Source: Paenibacillus tengchongensis | GTDB taxonomy: Bacteria > Bacillota > Bacilli > Paenibacillales > Paenibacillaceae | DNA length: 64,000 nucleotides | Reading direction: 5' to 3' | Assembly: GCF_008973665.1 (NCBI RefSeq) | Contig: NZ_WACP01000003.1 | Location: 1 to 64,000, forward strand | Shown here: piece by piece, positions 1 to 10,300 of the stretch | Layout: the number at the start of each line of letters is the position of its first letter | How positions within the stretch are numbered: position 1 is the stretch's first letter | Position numbers and translations under genes: made by a program | Notes under the pieces: generated by a model | The model's database searches: none | Seen by the model: only the letters and a program-made list of their open reading frames with translations | Told to the model about the DNA's origin: nothing

Positions 1-320
1 TGGACAACGTGCCTACCTTCTTACAATAGAGTTTTTTCTATTTATGGACAGTTAATTTATACCATTTGGCTAATGTCAGCTTTTATGCAACGCTAGTGGT
101 GATTATCGAATTAGGTGACTTGAAATCAGGATAATGGCTAAATTAGATTGCGAAAATCCAACTAGATGAAACAAACTATTGAATTATTCATCTTATAGCG
201 ATTACTAACCGGAATAATTTGAGGCTACGCCAACAGGCGGAGCCTCTTCGTATAATAATGCCTTTCGGCAGACACCAGAAAGTGAAAATGCGCTATTCGA
301 CATTTTTTTTGTCAACATAC
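1..320. other. Intergenic stretch with one hairpin
   Basis: I see no convincing gene here. The only clear structure is an inverted repeat with arms at 221-231 and 236-246 around a 4-base loop, with one mismatch. It could be the end of a transcript from outside the window, but the T-run after it is poor, so I do not call it a terminator firmly. Otherwise the stretch is AT-rich and featureless to the eye. Confidence 0.4.
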
Positions 321-349
321 TTGAAATCGCTCACAAAGAGTCATATAAT
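321..349 (+). promoter_or_regulatory. Sigma-A type promoter of the sugar operon
   Basis: TTGAAA at 321-326 and TATAAT at 344-349 are separated by exactly 17 bases. The predicted start of transcription is near 356, directly at the edge of the operator at 357-370. The transcript would carry a leader of about 260 bases before the binding-protein gene. Confidence 0.65.
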
Positions 350-356
350 GAACTCA

Positions 357-370
357 TCGAAACGATTCGA
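357..370. promoter_or_regulatory. LacI-type operator overlapping +1
   Basis: The palindrome TCGAAACGATTCGA begins 7 bases after the TATAAT box, so a bound repressor would sit on the transcription start. The same core recurs at 538-551 and before the GH3 gene, which ties all three to the LacI-type regulator encoded at 3780-4772. Confidence 0.6.
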
Positions 371-537
371 ATAGCCGGAGAGACTTCACAACAAGCACAG
401 TCACCTTTATGCTTTATCTATGAAGAATAATGTCGAAATACTGTTTCATTCCTCCATAATATGGTTACTGAGTACTGTGGAGTCTGTGAAAAAGCCGCAA
501 TCTTCCTAGAAAGCAGAGAATTTTTTTTCGAAATAAA

Positions 538-551
538 TCGAAACGTTTCGA
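538..551. promoter_or_regulatory. LacI-type operator, perfect palindrome
   Basis: TCGAAACGTTTCGA is a perfect 14-base palindrome, 64 bases before the binding-protein start and centred 181 bases from the operator at 357-370. The pair could support looping or a roadblock in the leader. It does not fit the catabolite cre consensus, which needs one more base on each side of the central CG. Confidence 0.65.
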
Positions 552-614
552 TGTAAGGGCTTTATTTATGATTTTCTAATGAATGGCTTACACTAAAACA
601 GGGGTGAAAAGACA

Positions 615-1859
615 ATGAAGAAAAAAACCGGAATCACTGTGCTGTCTACGCTGCTGGGCTTCTCTGTAATTGTGGCAGGCTGCGGCAATTCGAACGAAGG
701 GGCAGACGGAGGCGATACGAAGACGCTGAAGGTCTGGTTCATGGGTACATCGGATACAGTCGACCCGATCGCCAAAATGTATGAGGAGCAAAATCCGGGA
801 ATCAAAGTGGATGTGCAGGCGATTCCCTGGGATTCCGCCCATGATAAGCTGCTGACTGCAGTGGCTTCCAAGGACGGCCCTGATGTGGTGCAGATGGGCA
901 CTACCTGGATCCCCGAATTTGCGGCGGCAGGCGCGCTGATGGATCTGGCGCCGTACATTGAACAATATCCGGAGCTTCAGCCGGACAACTTCTTTGAAGG
1001 AGCCGTTCAGACGACGCAATATGAAGGCAAGACCGTAGGTATTCCATTCTACGTTGAGACGCGTGCCATGTTCTACCGTACCGATCTGCTGGCTGAGGTC
1101 GGCTATCCGGAAGGTCCCAAGACCTGGGACGAACTGAAGGATGCCAGCCGCAAGCTGGTCGAGAAAGGCGGCGCCGGTCATTACGCCCTGCCGGTTGAAG
1201 GCAAGGACTCGATCTTCCCGGCCATCTTCGCCTGGCAGAACGGCAGCGAGCTGATCGACGAGAACCGCCAGCCGCAGTACAATCAGCCTGCTTATGTTGA
1301 AATGGTTGAATACTTGAAGAGCTTCTACGACGAAGGACTGTCGCCGCTCGGTACCGACCTCGACACCGTGTCGGCGTTTAAAGAAGGCACAATGGGCATG
1401 TTCATCAGCGGTCCGTGGATGATTCAGACCGTGAAGGACAAGGCTCCGGAAATCGACGGCAAATGGGCGGTAACTACGCTGCCGGCCAAGGAAACGAATG
1501 TCTCCTCCATCGGCGGATCGAATATGTCGATCTTCAGCTACACGAAGAATGCGGATGAAGCGGCGAAATTCCTCTCTTTCATGGCAAGCCAGGAAGCGCA
1601 GCTGAAATACTATGAAACCTCCAATTCCATGCCTGCCCTGAAGGCGGCCTGGGAGAATGAAGCCCTGTCCGATCCGATGATCGCGGCCTTCGGCAAGCAG
1701 CTGGAAACTACGCGTCCGGCGCCGATGGTGAAGGAATACGAAGAAATCGCCCAGGCCGCTATGGCCAGCTTCGAACAGATTACGGTCGGCGGTGCAGATA
1801 TTCAGAGCGAACTGGATAAGCTGAACGAGAAGGCGAACGATCTGCTCGGCAACAACTAA
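615..1859 (+). CDS. ABC transporter sugar-binding lipoprotein (probable sophoro-oligosaccharide binding)
   Basis: This 414-residue protein has a signal peptide ending in a lipobox V-A-G-C with the modified cysteine at residue 23, so it should be anchored outside the membrane. The rest has the look of an extracellular solute-binding protein of the maltose/multiple-sugar class (FMGTSD near the start, GPWMIQ, KEYEEIAQ near the end). Two permeases follow directly. No ATPase gene is present, so the importer probably shares an MsmX-type ATPase, as is usual for this class. The substrate is inferred from the downstream GH94 phosphorylase and GH3 beta-glucosidase, a combination known from the Listeria innocua beta-1,2-oligoglucan locus (Lin1841 is the equivalent binding protein). 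The start is supported by GGGGTG just upstream. Confidence 0.85.
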   Translation: MKKKTGITVLSTLLGFSVIVAGCGNSNEGADGGDTKTLKVWFMGTSDTVDPIAKMYEEQNPGIKVDVQAIPWDSAHDKLLTAVASKDGPDVVQMGTTWIPEFAAAGALMDLAPYIEQYPELQPDNFFEGAVQTTQYEGKTVGIPFYVETRAMFYRTDLLAEVGYPEGPKTWDELKDASRKLVEKGGAGHYALPVEGKDSIFPAIFAWQNGSELIDENRQPQYNQPAYVEMVEYLKSFYDEGLSPLGTDLDTVSAFKEGTMGMFISGPWMIQTVKDKAPEIDGKWAVTTLPAKETNVSSIGGSNMSIFSYTKNADEAAKFLSFMASQEAQLKYYETSNSMPALKAAWENEALSDPMIAAFGKQLETTRPAPMVKEYEEIAQAAMASFEQITVGGADIQSELDKLNEKANDLLGNN

Positions 1860-1958
1860 GCAAGGGTGCAGGAGAGAGCCGGAATCTTCCATATGAACTG
1901 GGGTTCCGGCCTGCTCCGGTTACTCTGCCGGGCATATGCCGGAGTAATGTGAAGGGAT

Positions 1959-2867
1959 GTGAGGAAAGTGAATACATTGCTGAAGCAATGGAACAAGCAT
2001 AAAATGCCGTATTTGTTTATCGCGCCGGCCGTTATCCTGCTGACTTTGTTTTCAATCATACCGATTTTTATCGCGCTGGTGATCAGCTTTACGGATATGG
2101 ATCTGGTCGGGCTGGCGGATTACTCCAATATCAGCGGCGTCGGCTTTGCGAATTATGTGGATATTTTCAAAGACCCCGTGTTCCTGAAATCGATGTACAA
2201 CACGGTTATTTACGTGGTCATCGGGGTGCCGATGGTCGTCGTGGCCTCCATGGGCGTCGCTCTACTCCTGAATTACGGGACAGGCTGGCTCTTCAAAAGC
2301 TTCCGCGTCATCTATTACATGCCGTCCATCACGAATATCGTCGCTGTGGCGGTAGTATGGGGCTATCTTTATAACGGAACCTACGGGTTGTTCAATCATA
2401 TGCTTTCCTGGTTCGGACTGCCTGCACAGCAGTGGCTCCAGGACCCGGCTCTCGCTAAGTTCTCGCTGATTCTGATGGCGTTCTGGAAGGCGATCGGACT
2501 CAACATGATTATTTTCCTGGCGGCGCTGCAGGGCATTCCGCGCACTTATTATGAGGCGGCGGAGATTGACGGGGCCACCGGCTGGAAGAAGCTGCGGTAT
2601 ATAACGGTGCCGCTGCTCGGATTCGCTACTTTCTTTGTGACCATTACGACCTTGATCGGCTGGATTCAGTTCTTCGAAGAACCTTTGGTGATGACCAAGG
2701 GCGGTCCGCTCAATGCGACGATGTCCATGGCGCTCTTTATTTACAATAACGGGTTCCAGCTCAGCAAGTTCGGTTATGCGGCCAGCGGTTCGTTCGTGCT
2801 CTTCGTCATCATTATCATTGCGACAGTCATCCAATTCGCGGTCAAAAAGAAAGAAGTGGAATATTAA
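1959..2867 (+). CDS. ABC sugar permease, MalF/UgpA type
   Basis: A membrane permease of 302 residues with about six transmembrane segments, the first at about residues 19-43. The cytoplasmic EAA loop that contacts the ATPase is visible as EAAEIDGATG near residues 199-208. It lies 99 bases after the binding-protein gene and 42 bases before the second permease, so the three form one importer. The start is uncertain: GTG at 1959 and GTG at 1968 are in frame and neither has ideal Shine-Dalgarno spacing. Confidence 0.9.
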   Translation: MRKVNTLLKQWNKHKMPYLFIAPAVILLTLFSIIPIFIALVISFTDMDLVGLADYSNISGVGFANYVDIFKDPVFLKSMYNTVIYVVIGVPMVVVASMGVALLLNYGTGWLFKSFRVIYYMPSITNIVAVAVVWGYLYNGTYGLFNHMLSWFGLPAQQWLQDPALAKFSLILMAFWKAIGLNMIIFLAALQGIPRTYYEAAEIDGATGWKKLRYITVPLLGFATFFVTITTLIGWIQFFEEPLVMTKGGPLNATMSMALFIYNNGFQLSKFGYAASGSFVLFVIIIIATVIQFAVKKKEVEY

Positions 2868-2909
2868 TCCGGCGCTGCCGGCGTTTCTCGCAAGAAGGAG
2901 GGAACTAGA

Positions 2910-3734
2910 ATGGCTTTTCGTGTCAAAACGATGGAAAAATGGCTGATGGCAGCGCTGCTGATCTTCGGAGGCCTCTTGATGATGGTGCCTTTTATCTGGA
3001 TGATCGGCTCCTCATTCAAGCCGGAAAATGAATTTACCGTGATTCCGCCGGCATTGTTTCCGCAGAATCCGACGCTCGATAACTATAGAGATCTGTTTAC
3101 AAAAATGGACTTTCTGGTCTATTTGAAAAATACGCTGATTATCGTCTTCTTCTCCTTTGTCGGCATGTTTCTCAATGCAATGGCCGGCTATGCCTTCGCC
3201 AAATTTGAGTTTCCGGGCAAAAACAAGTTTTTCTTCCTGATTCTCGCCACGATGATGATTCCCGGACAGGTGACCATGATTCCGACCTATCTGATCATCA
3301 ACAAGCTGGGTTTGGTCAATACCATGGGGGGGATTGTGCTTCCCGGACTGGTCGGGGCCTTCGGGATTTTCCTGTTCCGGCAGTTCATGTCCACCATACC
3401 GTATGATCTGCTTGAAGCAGCCCGGCTTGACGGCGCTGGCGAGCTGCGGATTTTCTTTCAGCTGATGGTTCCGGTAGTGAAGCCGGTATTCGCCGTCCAG
3501 GGGATTCTGGCATTTATCGGAGCTTGGAACAGCTTTCTGTGGCCGCTTATTATCGCCAATGATGAGAAGCTCTATACCCTGTCGGTGGGCCTCTCGCTGC
3601 TCAAGGGGCAGTACGGTACGGAATACGGGCTGCAAATGGCCGGAGCCGCCTTTATGGTCGTGCCGATCATTATTATATTTATCTTCTTCCAGAAGCATAT
3701 CATAGAAGGATATACGATCTCGGGCATGAAATAA
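2910..3734 (+). CDS. ABC sugar permease, MalG/UgpE type
   Basis: The second permease subunit, 274 residues with six predicted transmembrane segments. It carries the EAA-loop motif EAARLDGAGE and ends in the charged tail typical of MalG-like carbohydrate permeases (FFQKHIIEGYTISGMK). AAGGAGGGAA precedes the ATG. It is expected to pair with the permease just upstream and with an ATPase encoded elsewhere. Confidence 0.9.
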   Translation: MAFRVKTMEKWLMAALLIFGGLLMMVPFIWMIGSSFKPENEFTVIPPALFPQNPTLDNYRDLFTKMDFLVYLKNTLIIVFFSFVGMFLNAMAGYAFAKFEFPGKNKFFFLILATMMIPGQVTMIPTYLIINKLGLVNTMGGIVLPGLVGAFGIFLFRQFMSTIPYDLLEAARLDGAGELRIFFQLMVPVVKPVFAVQGILAFIGAWNSFLWPLIIANDEKLYTLSVGLSLLKGQYGTEYGLQMAGAAFMVVPIIIIFIFFQKHIIEGYTISGMK

Positions 3735-3779
3735 TATAAGGACACACCTGCGAAGGTCTTATACGAAAGGTTGAACAGC

Positions 3780-4772
3780 ATGGCAACGATAAAAGATGTA
3801 GCAAAGCTGGCGGGAGTCGCGCTCTCGACGGCCTCCTATGCGATGAACGGCGACAGCAAGGTCAGTGCGAAGACAAGGGCCAAGGTGCTGGAAGCGGCCC
3901 GGACGCTCAATTATCAGAAGAACGGCTTTGCCATGGATCTTAAGCGCAGCCGCACCAACACAATCGCCCTGATCCTGACTGATCTGTCGGGCCCCTATTA
4001 TTCGGAGCTGATCCGCAGCATTCAGGATGTCGCGCTGTCCAATAATTATGATCTGATCGCCTGCAGCTCCATGGGCGGCAAGGAGTCGACGGCGGTCCGG
4101 TTCATGCTTGAGAAAAGAGTGGACGGCGCCATTGTTCTGGCCCAGAATATTTCGGATGAAATTCTCCAGGCTTCGGCGGGCAGCCGCTTCCCGATTGTGG
4201 TGATGGACCGGCTGCTTTCCGGATCAGGGCTCACCAGCGTCGTTGTGGACGGCGAGCAGGGCGGTTATACCGCCACGCGTTACTTGATCGAGAAGGGGCA
4301 TCGTTCCATTGCCTACATCAGCGGTCCGGCCAATTCGTATGACAATGCCTTGCGGTATCAGGGATTTCTGCGGGCGATGCAGGAAGCGGGACTGGAGGAG
4401 AAGCCGAAATGGCGGCTCAGCGGCGGCTTCGTCCGCGACGGCGGCCATAAAGCGACCAAGATGATGCTCATGCAGGGGGATTTACCAACGGCGGTCTTCT
4501 ACGGTAATGATGAAATGGCCATCGGCGGACTGAAGGCGCTGGAAGAGGCGGGCGTATCGGTGCCTGGCGATTTGTCGGTCATCGGATTCGACGATATCCA
4601 GTTAGCCGAGTACATCCAGCCTGCGCTTACGACCATCCGGCAGCCGATGTATGAATCGGGCTCGCTGGCCGGGCATCTGCTGTTCCAGATGCTTAACGGG
4701 GATAGCGTCAATGACATTTATAAGTTAAAAATCGAGCTGATCGACCGGAAATCGGTGATAGCCCATACCTGA
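3780..4772 (+). CDS. LacI-family transcriptional regulator of the sugar locus
   Basis: A LacI/GalR-type repressor of 330 residues. The N-terminus has the classic helix-turn-helix and hinge (MATIKDVAKLAGVALSTAS), followed by a periplasmic-binding-protein-like effector domain ending with the VIGFDDIQLAEYIQPALTTI segment. I chose ATG 3780 over the in-frame TTG at 3771 because GAAAGG sits 9 bases upstream and the helix-turn-helix then starts at residue 1. It lies 45 bases after the permease gene, in the middle of the locus. The GAAACG-core palindromes at 357, 538, 4994 and 5062 are its probable targets, and the effector is probably an imported sugar or its breakdown product. Confidence 0.88.
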   Translation: MATIKDVAKLAGVALSTASYAMNGDSKVSAKTRAKVLEAARTLNYQKNGFAMDLKRSRTNTIALILTDLSGPYYSELIRSIQDVALSNNYDLIACSSMGGKESTAVRFMLEKRVDGAIVLAQNISDEILQASAGSRFPIVVMDRLLSGSGLTSVVVDGEQGGYTATRYLIEKGHRSIAYISGPANSYDNALRYQGFLRAMQEAGLEEKPKWRLSGGFVRDGGHKATKMMLMQGDLPTAVFYGNDEMAIGGLKALEEAGVSVPGDLSVIGFDDIQLAEYIQPALTTIRQPMYESGSLAGHLLFQMLNGDSVNDIYKLKIELIDRKSVIAHT

Positions 4773-4993
4773 TTAAGCAGGGATGGGGCCGATCCGGCCG
4801 CAGGCTGCTGGAGGTCCGGACCGTACCTATGGCCGGACCGGCAGGATCACCATAGGCTTGCCGCAGCCAATCCTCAACATAACGTGTACTTGGCGGAGTG
4901 ACGTATGGAGTTGCCCGGGGAAGATTACATGCTTTGCATATGCTGGAGATATGAGCGCATCGCACTAAACGGGGCTTATCCATACGTTTTGAG
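4773..4993. other. Intergenic stretch between regulator and GH3 gene
   Basis: About 220 bases with no supportable gene. No terminator with a T-run is obvious, so some read-through from the transport genes into the GH3 gene is possible. Confidence 0.4.
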
Positions 4994-5004
4994 TGAAACG
5001 TTTA
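4994..5004. promoter_or_regulatory. Imperfect LacI-type operator
   Basis: TGAAACGTTTA matches the palindromic core found at 538-551 except at one arm. It lies about 100 bases before the GH3 gene and 58 bases before the better copy at 5062. A candidate -10 TATACA is at 5017-5022, but I could not place a good -35. Confidence 0.4.
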
Positions 5005-5061
5005 TGAAAAATACGATATACAAACCTAAATATTCCTTTAGAATAAACAAAAATATTAATA

Positions 5062-5071
5062 GAAACGTTTC
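5062..5071. promoter_or_regulatory. LacI-type operator before the GH3 gene
   Basis: GAAACGTTTC is a perfect 10-base palindrome identical in core to the site at 538-551. It lies just before the ribosome site AGGAGG of the GH3 gene (5078-5083), so a bound repressor would block early elongation of the glycosidase-phosphorylase transcript. Confidence 0.6.
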
Positions 5072-5094
5072 GAAATAGGAGGGAGCGGAGAACG

Positions 5095-7305
5095 ATGAAT
5101 CGCAATGTAGCTGTAGAGAATCAGGCATCTCTTGAGAATGAACCACTGTACCGGAAGTATATACAACCTATGACCTTGGAAGAAAAAGCGGCGCAGCTGC
5201 TTCAGCTGGCAGCCCCTTTTTATGATAAGCCCGGCGGTCATTCCGAGATTACCGGACCGATGGAGGAGCTTGGCATCGGCGGCGAGACTGTACAGAATGC
5301 GGGCTCAGTGCTCGGCATCTCCGGCGCCGAGAAGATGATCGCTGTACAGAAAGCGCATCTTGAGAATAATAAACTGGGAATTCCGTTATTATTCACGGCT
5401 GACATCGTGCACGGGTTCAAGACGATCTTCCCGATTCCGCTGGGCATCGGCTGCTCCTGGAATCCGGAGCTGGCCTCACGCAGCGCGGAGGTAGCCGCAC
5501 ATGAAGCAGCGGTTTCAGGCATTCATGTTACCTTCGCCCCGATGGTCGATCTGGTGCGCGATCCGCGCTGGGGACGGGTAATGGAATCTACAGGGGAAGA
5601 TCCCTATTTGAATTCGGTCTTCGCCCGAGCCTTTGTCGAAGGCTTCCAGGGTGAAGATCTGACCGGCGACGTGTCGCGGGTAGCCGCTTGTGTGAAGCAT
5701 TTCGCCGCTTACGGGCTGGCGGAAGGCGGCCGGGATTACAACACGGTCGACCTGTCGGAACGCCAGCTGCGCGAATACTATTTGCCGGCCTACAAAGCGG
5801 CGGTAGACGCCGGCGCCGAGATGGTAATGACCTCCTTCAACACTGTAGAGGGCATGCCGGCTACCGGGAATCGCAAGCTGCTGCGCAGCCTGCTGCGGGA
5901 GGAATGGGGCTTTGACGGCGTCGTGATCTCCGACTGGGCGGCGATCAAGGAGATTGTGGCCCACGGGGCGGCCGAAGACGATAAGGAAGCGGCGCTCAAG
6001 GCGATGATGAGCGGCGTTGACATCGATATGATGACGGCAAGCTATATCAACCACCTGCCGGAGCTGGTGCGTGAAGGCAAGGTGGAGGAACGGCTGCTGG
6101 ACGAAGCCGTGCTGCGTATCCTGAAGCTTAAGGAGAAGCTGGGCCTGTTCGAGAACCCGCTGCGCGGCGCCGATCCGGCGGCCGAAGCGGAAATCATGCG
6201 CTGCACGGAGCACCGTGAGGTCGCCAGGCAGCTGGCTGAGCAGTCCGCCGTTCTGCTTAAGAACGAAGGTGTGCTGCCGCTGCGGCAAGGGCAGAAGATT
6301 GCGCTGATCGGCCCGTTTGCGGACAGCGGCGATATCCTCGGCTGGTGGTCCTGGCTGGGCGATACCGAGACGGCAGTGAAGCTGGGCGGAGCGATGCAGC
6401 AGCTCGCGGCCGATCCCGGCGATATCGTGATCGCTGAAGGCAGCGGCATCGAGAGCATCAGCGTAGCGCAGAAGGATGGGGCGCTGCAGGCGGCGCAGGA
6501 CGCCGATGTAATCGTGCTGGCCCTGGGCGAAGCCTCCTATATGAGCGGCGAAGCCGGCTGCCGCAGCGATATCCGTCTGCCGGAAGCGCAGCTGGAGCTG
6601 GTCCGCCTGATGAAGGAGACGGGCAAGCCGCTGGCGGTGGTGCTGTTCAACGGCCGGCCGCTTGACCTGCACGGCGTGTATGACGCCGCAGATGCTGTGC
6701 TGGAGGCCTGGTATCCGGGAAGCGAAGGTGGCGAAGCCTTGGCGAACCTGCTGTATGGCCGGAGCAATCCGTCCGGACGGCTCAGCATGTCCTTCCCTTA
6801 CTCCGTGGGACAGGTACCGGTTTATTACAACCATTACAGCACCGGCCGGCCCTTCTCGGCTGCCGAGAAGGAGAAGGGTAACCGCTACATTTCGAAATAC
6901 CTGGATATTCCGAATGATCCGCTGCTGCCGTTCGGCTTTGGACTCAGCTACACCAGCTATCAGTATGAAGGCCTGCAGCTCTCGACCCATGAGATGACCG
7001 CCGGCGGGGAGCTGGAAGTGAAGGTCACAGTAACGAATACCGGCAGCATGACCGGAACCGAAACGGTCCAGCTGTATGTGCGCGATGTGGCCGGCGAGGT
7101 GGTCCGGCCGGTTAAGGAGCTTAAAGCGTTCCGGCAGGTTACCCTCGCTCCCGGAGAGAGCCGCGAGGTCGCATTGACTCTGACGGAAGAGCAGCTGCGC
7201 TATCATCACAGCGATCTGTCGCTCAGCAGTGACCCGGGCCGGTTCCGGCTCTTCGCCGGAAGCAGCAGCAGAGATGTGCTGGAAGCCGAGTTCCGTCTGG
7301 TGTAA
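5095..7305 (+). CDS. GH3 beta-glucosidase (probable sophorose/beta-1,2-glucoside hydrolase)
   Basis: A 736-residue GH3 enzyme with the three-part layout of BglX-type proteins: an N-terminal barrel, a sandwich domain, and a C-terminal fibronectin-III-like domain (about residues 645-736). The catalytic nucleophile is Asp280 in VVISDW. Glu486 in the S-G-E-A motif is the likely acid/base by family analogy. There is no signal peptide, so it acts in the cytoplasm on imported sugars. Its closest known context is Lin1840 of Listeria innocua, a GH3 enzyme acting on sophorose next to a beta-1,2-oligoglucan phosphorylase. Here it is followed by such a phosphorylase after 77 bases. Linkage preference is inferred from this neighbour. 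Confidence 0.88.
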   Translation: MNRNVAVENQASLENEPLYRKYIQPMTLEEKAAQLLQLAAPFYDKPGGHSEITGPMEELGIGGETVQNAGSVLGISGAEKMIAVQKAHLENNKLGIPLLFTADIVHGFKTIFPIPLGIGCSWNPELASRSAEVAAHEAAVSGIHVTFAPMVDLVRDPRWGRVMESTGEDPYLNSVFARAFVEGFQGEDLTGDVSRVAACVKHFAAYGLAEGGRDYNTVDLSERQLREYYLPAYKAAVDAGAEMVMTSFNTVEGMPATGNRKLLRSLLREEWGFDGVVISDWAAIKEIVAHGAAEDDKEAALKAMMSGVDIDMMTASYINHLPELVREGKVEERLLDEAVLRILKLKEKLGLFENPLRGADPAAEAEIMRCTEHREVARQLAEQSAVLLKNEGVLPLRQGQKIALIGPFADSGDILGWWSWLGDTETAVKLGGAMQQLAADPGDIVIAEGSGIESISVAQKDGALQAAQDADVIVLALGEASYMSGEAGCRSDIRLPEAQLELVRLMKETGKPLAVVLFNGRPLDLHGVYDAADAVLEAWYPGSEGGEALANLLYGRSNPSGRLSMSFPYSVGQVPVYYNHYSTGRPFSAAEKEKGNRYISKYLDIPNDPLLPFGFGLSYTSYQYEGLQLSTHEMTAGGELEVKVTVTNTGSMTGTETVQLYVRDVAGEVVRPVKELKAFRQVTLAPGESREVALTLTEEQLRYHHSDLSLSSDPGRFRLFAGSSSRDVLEAEFRLV

Positions 7306-7382
7306 TTCCGGCAGTGGAATGGAACGAATAAAGAACATAAATAATGCGGGAACTACCCGCTGCTGATAAGGAAGTGAGAAGA

Positions 7383-10300
7383 ATGACAACTGTATCAGGC
7401 ACCAAGCTGTCACTTCAACAAGGCGGAACAGCGTTTACGTTTCTGCCGGGCGGGGATCTGTATCAGGCGGTCTCCGGCCAGATGATGATCAACCAGCTGC
7501 TCTCCAGCGCCGTAGACGGCGCCGCCGGCAATATTTATCTCCGCGTGCATACACCGGAAGGCATTCATCCGTTTCCGCTGCTCGGCGTGAAATCGGGCAG
7601 CCGCTTCGGCCGGGCGGGCGACGCTCTGGTATGGGAAGGAGCCATTGCCGCCGCTGCTGTGCCGGGACTGAAGGAAGCTGTTCATTACAAGGTGGTATTC
7701 ACCTTAACAGAACACGATGTATGGTTCTGGGATGTGACGATTGCGGGCAGCGGAGCCCGGGTAGACCTCGTCTATGCCCAGGATGTCGGCATCGCCGCTC
7801 CCGGTGCGGTTACAAGCAATGAAGCTTACTTATCGCAATATATCGATCATACCGTATTCGGCAGCGGGGAGACCGGGTATACCGTCTGCTCGCGCCAGAA
7901 CCAGCCGCAGGGCGGGAAATTCCCTTACCTGCAGCAGGGGCTGCTCGGCGGCGCCGTGTCCTATTCCACTGACGGCTTTCAGTTCTTCGGCCTGAGCTAT
8001 AAGGAAACCGACAAGCCGGAGGCCTTGTACCGCGAACGTCTGGCCGCTGAAATCTACCAATATGAATTTGCTTATGTGGCTTTGCAGTCGCCTGTAACAG
8101 AGCTCGGCGGAGAGGTAAGCTTCACGTTCTACGGACTGTTACGCGAAGATCATCCGGCAGCGGTAACGGAGCTGGAGTTCGCAGATCTTGTGCGTACCGC
8201 GAGAGAGCAGGCCGTAAATAGCGCGGCAGCACCGACTGCGGCTGACTGGCAGGCGCCGGTTACGCGCTCGCGGAAGCTGGGTGAGCCGCTTGAGACCCTG
8301 CCGCTGACGGAAGAGGAGCTGACGGAGCTGTTCCCGGTGAAGCGCCAGGAAGAGCGGGAGGAGGGCAAGCTGCTCTCCTTCTTCACCGACACCTATGAGC
8401 ATGTAGTGCTGAAGGAGAAGGAGCTGCGGGTCGAACGGCCGCACGGCCATATTCTGATGAGCGGGGACAATGCGCGGCTGAATCCGGAAGTGATGACAAC
8501 CACCTCTTATATGTACGGAATCTTCAACTCGCAGGTGGTTGTCGGGAATACCAATTTCAATAAAATGATCTCCAACAGCCGCAATGCGCTGAATGTCTTC
8601 AAGACCTCCGGCCAGCGGATTTATGTGGAGAAGGATGGCCTGTACCGTCTGTTGACAATGCCCTCGCTGTTCGAGATCGGGCTGAATTATGCCCGCTGGT
8701 ATTATAAAACAGCCGATGATACGCTGATCATCACCAACTATACCCGCTGCGATGCACCGGAGATCAAGCTGGAGGTGCGTTCGGCAGGCGGCTTTGCCTA
8801 CCGCTTCCTTGTCAGCCAGCAGATTACGATGAATGTGGCGGAATATGAGCTGCCTTACCGGCTCACACAGGAATCCGGCGCCCTTGTCTTCCGTGCAGAT
8901 GGCGGCATCAGCTCCGGCGTGTATCCGGAGCTTGCCTACCGGCTGCTGCCCGAAGGCGCGGATTACCGGACCGGGGATGAAACACTGCTCAGTGAAGGCG
9001 CTGCTCCGGGCAGCGCTGCGCTGACCGTATTGGAGCTTGAAGCCAGCAGCGCCTGGAGCATTACGTTCCAGGGCCTGCTGGACGGCAAGCCGCGTCCGGC
9101 CGGTGAGGCATCGTTTGAGCAGGAGACCGCACGCTACAGGGAATTTTTGTCCGGCGTCATGAACGGCTTCAAGCTGACCCGCACCGGCGGGGACGAAGCG
9201 GAGCTGTTCAAGGTGAACGCGCTCGCCTGGTGGTACACCCACAACATGCTGGTCCATTATTCTGTACCGCACGGGCTTGAACAGTACGGCGGCGCAGCCT
9301 GGGGGACGCGCGATGTGTGCCAGGGGCCGGTGGAATATTTTCTCGCCACCCATAAATATGACCAGGTCCGCGAGATTCTGCTGACGGTATTTGCCCATCA
9401 GTATGAGGAAGACGGGAGCTGGCCGCAATGGTTTATGTTCGACCAGTATGCGTCCATCCAGCAGGAGGAGAGCCATGGCGACATTATCGTCTGGCCGCTG
9501 AAGGTGCTGGGCGATTATTTACGGGCCACCCGCGATTACGGGATTCTGGACGAGAAAGTGCCGTACACACGCAAGCATGGCTTCCAGTTTACGGAAGAGA
9601 CGGCTACAGTGCGGGAGCATGCGCGCAAGGAGCTGGAATATATCCGTACGCATTTTTTGCACGGCACATTCCTCTCCTCCTACGGCGACGGAGACTGGGA
9701 TGACACCCTGCAGCCTGCCAATAGCCAGCTGAAGCAGTATATGGTCAGCAGCTGGACTGTGGCTTTGACTTACCAGGCGGTGCTCGGCCTGGCGCGCGTG
9801 CTTGAGGAAAGCGAAGCCTCCTGGTCGGAGGAGCTGAACGGAATGGCGGAAGGCATCCGCTCCGATTTCAACCGTTATCTCCTCGGTACAGATGTGATCC
9901 CCGGCTTCATGTACTTTGAGGATCCGGCACAGCCGCGGCTGATGCTGCATCCGGAAGATGAGGAGACCGGGATTAAGTACCGCCTGCTGCCGATGACGCG
10001 CAGCATGATCGCCGAGCTGCTCACACCGGAGCAGATGGAGGAGCATTACCGGCTGATTCAGGAGCAGTTCCTTTGCCCGGACGGCGTGCGGCTGATGAAC
10101 CATCCGGCGCAGTATGCCGGCGGTGTCAGCATGCACTTCAAGCGGGCGGAGCAGGCGGCGAACTTCGGGCGGGAAATCGGGTTGCAATATGTGCATGCCC
10201 ACATCCGCTTCGTGGAGGCGATGGCCAAGACCGGCAAGCGGGACCAGGTCTGGAAGGGCCTCCTGACGATCAATCCGGTCGGCATCCGCGACGCCGTGCC

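Noticed and set aside
538-551. Catabolite-repression cre site
   Set aside because: The arm spacing is one base short on each side of the central CG, and the palindrome matches other sites of this locus instead.
4708-4983. Short frames between the LacI-type gene and the GH3 gene
   Set aside because: No ribosome sites, and both strands show low-complexity proline/arginine-rich translations.
5515-7413. Long open frame (632 codons) on the minus strand across the GH3 gene
   Set aside because: It is antisense to a clear GH3 enzyme, has no domain or ribosome site, and has the His/Arg/Gln-rich composition of a shadow frame.
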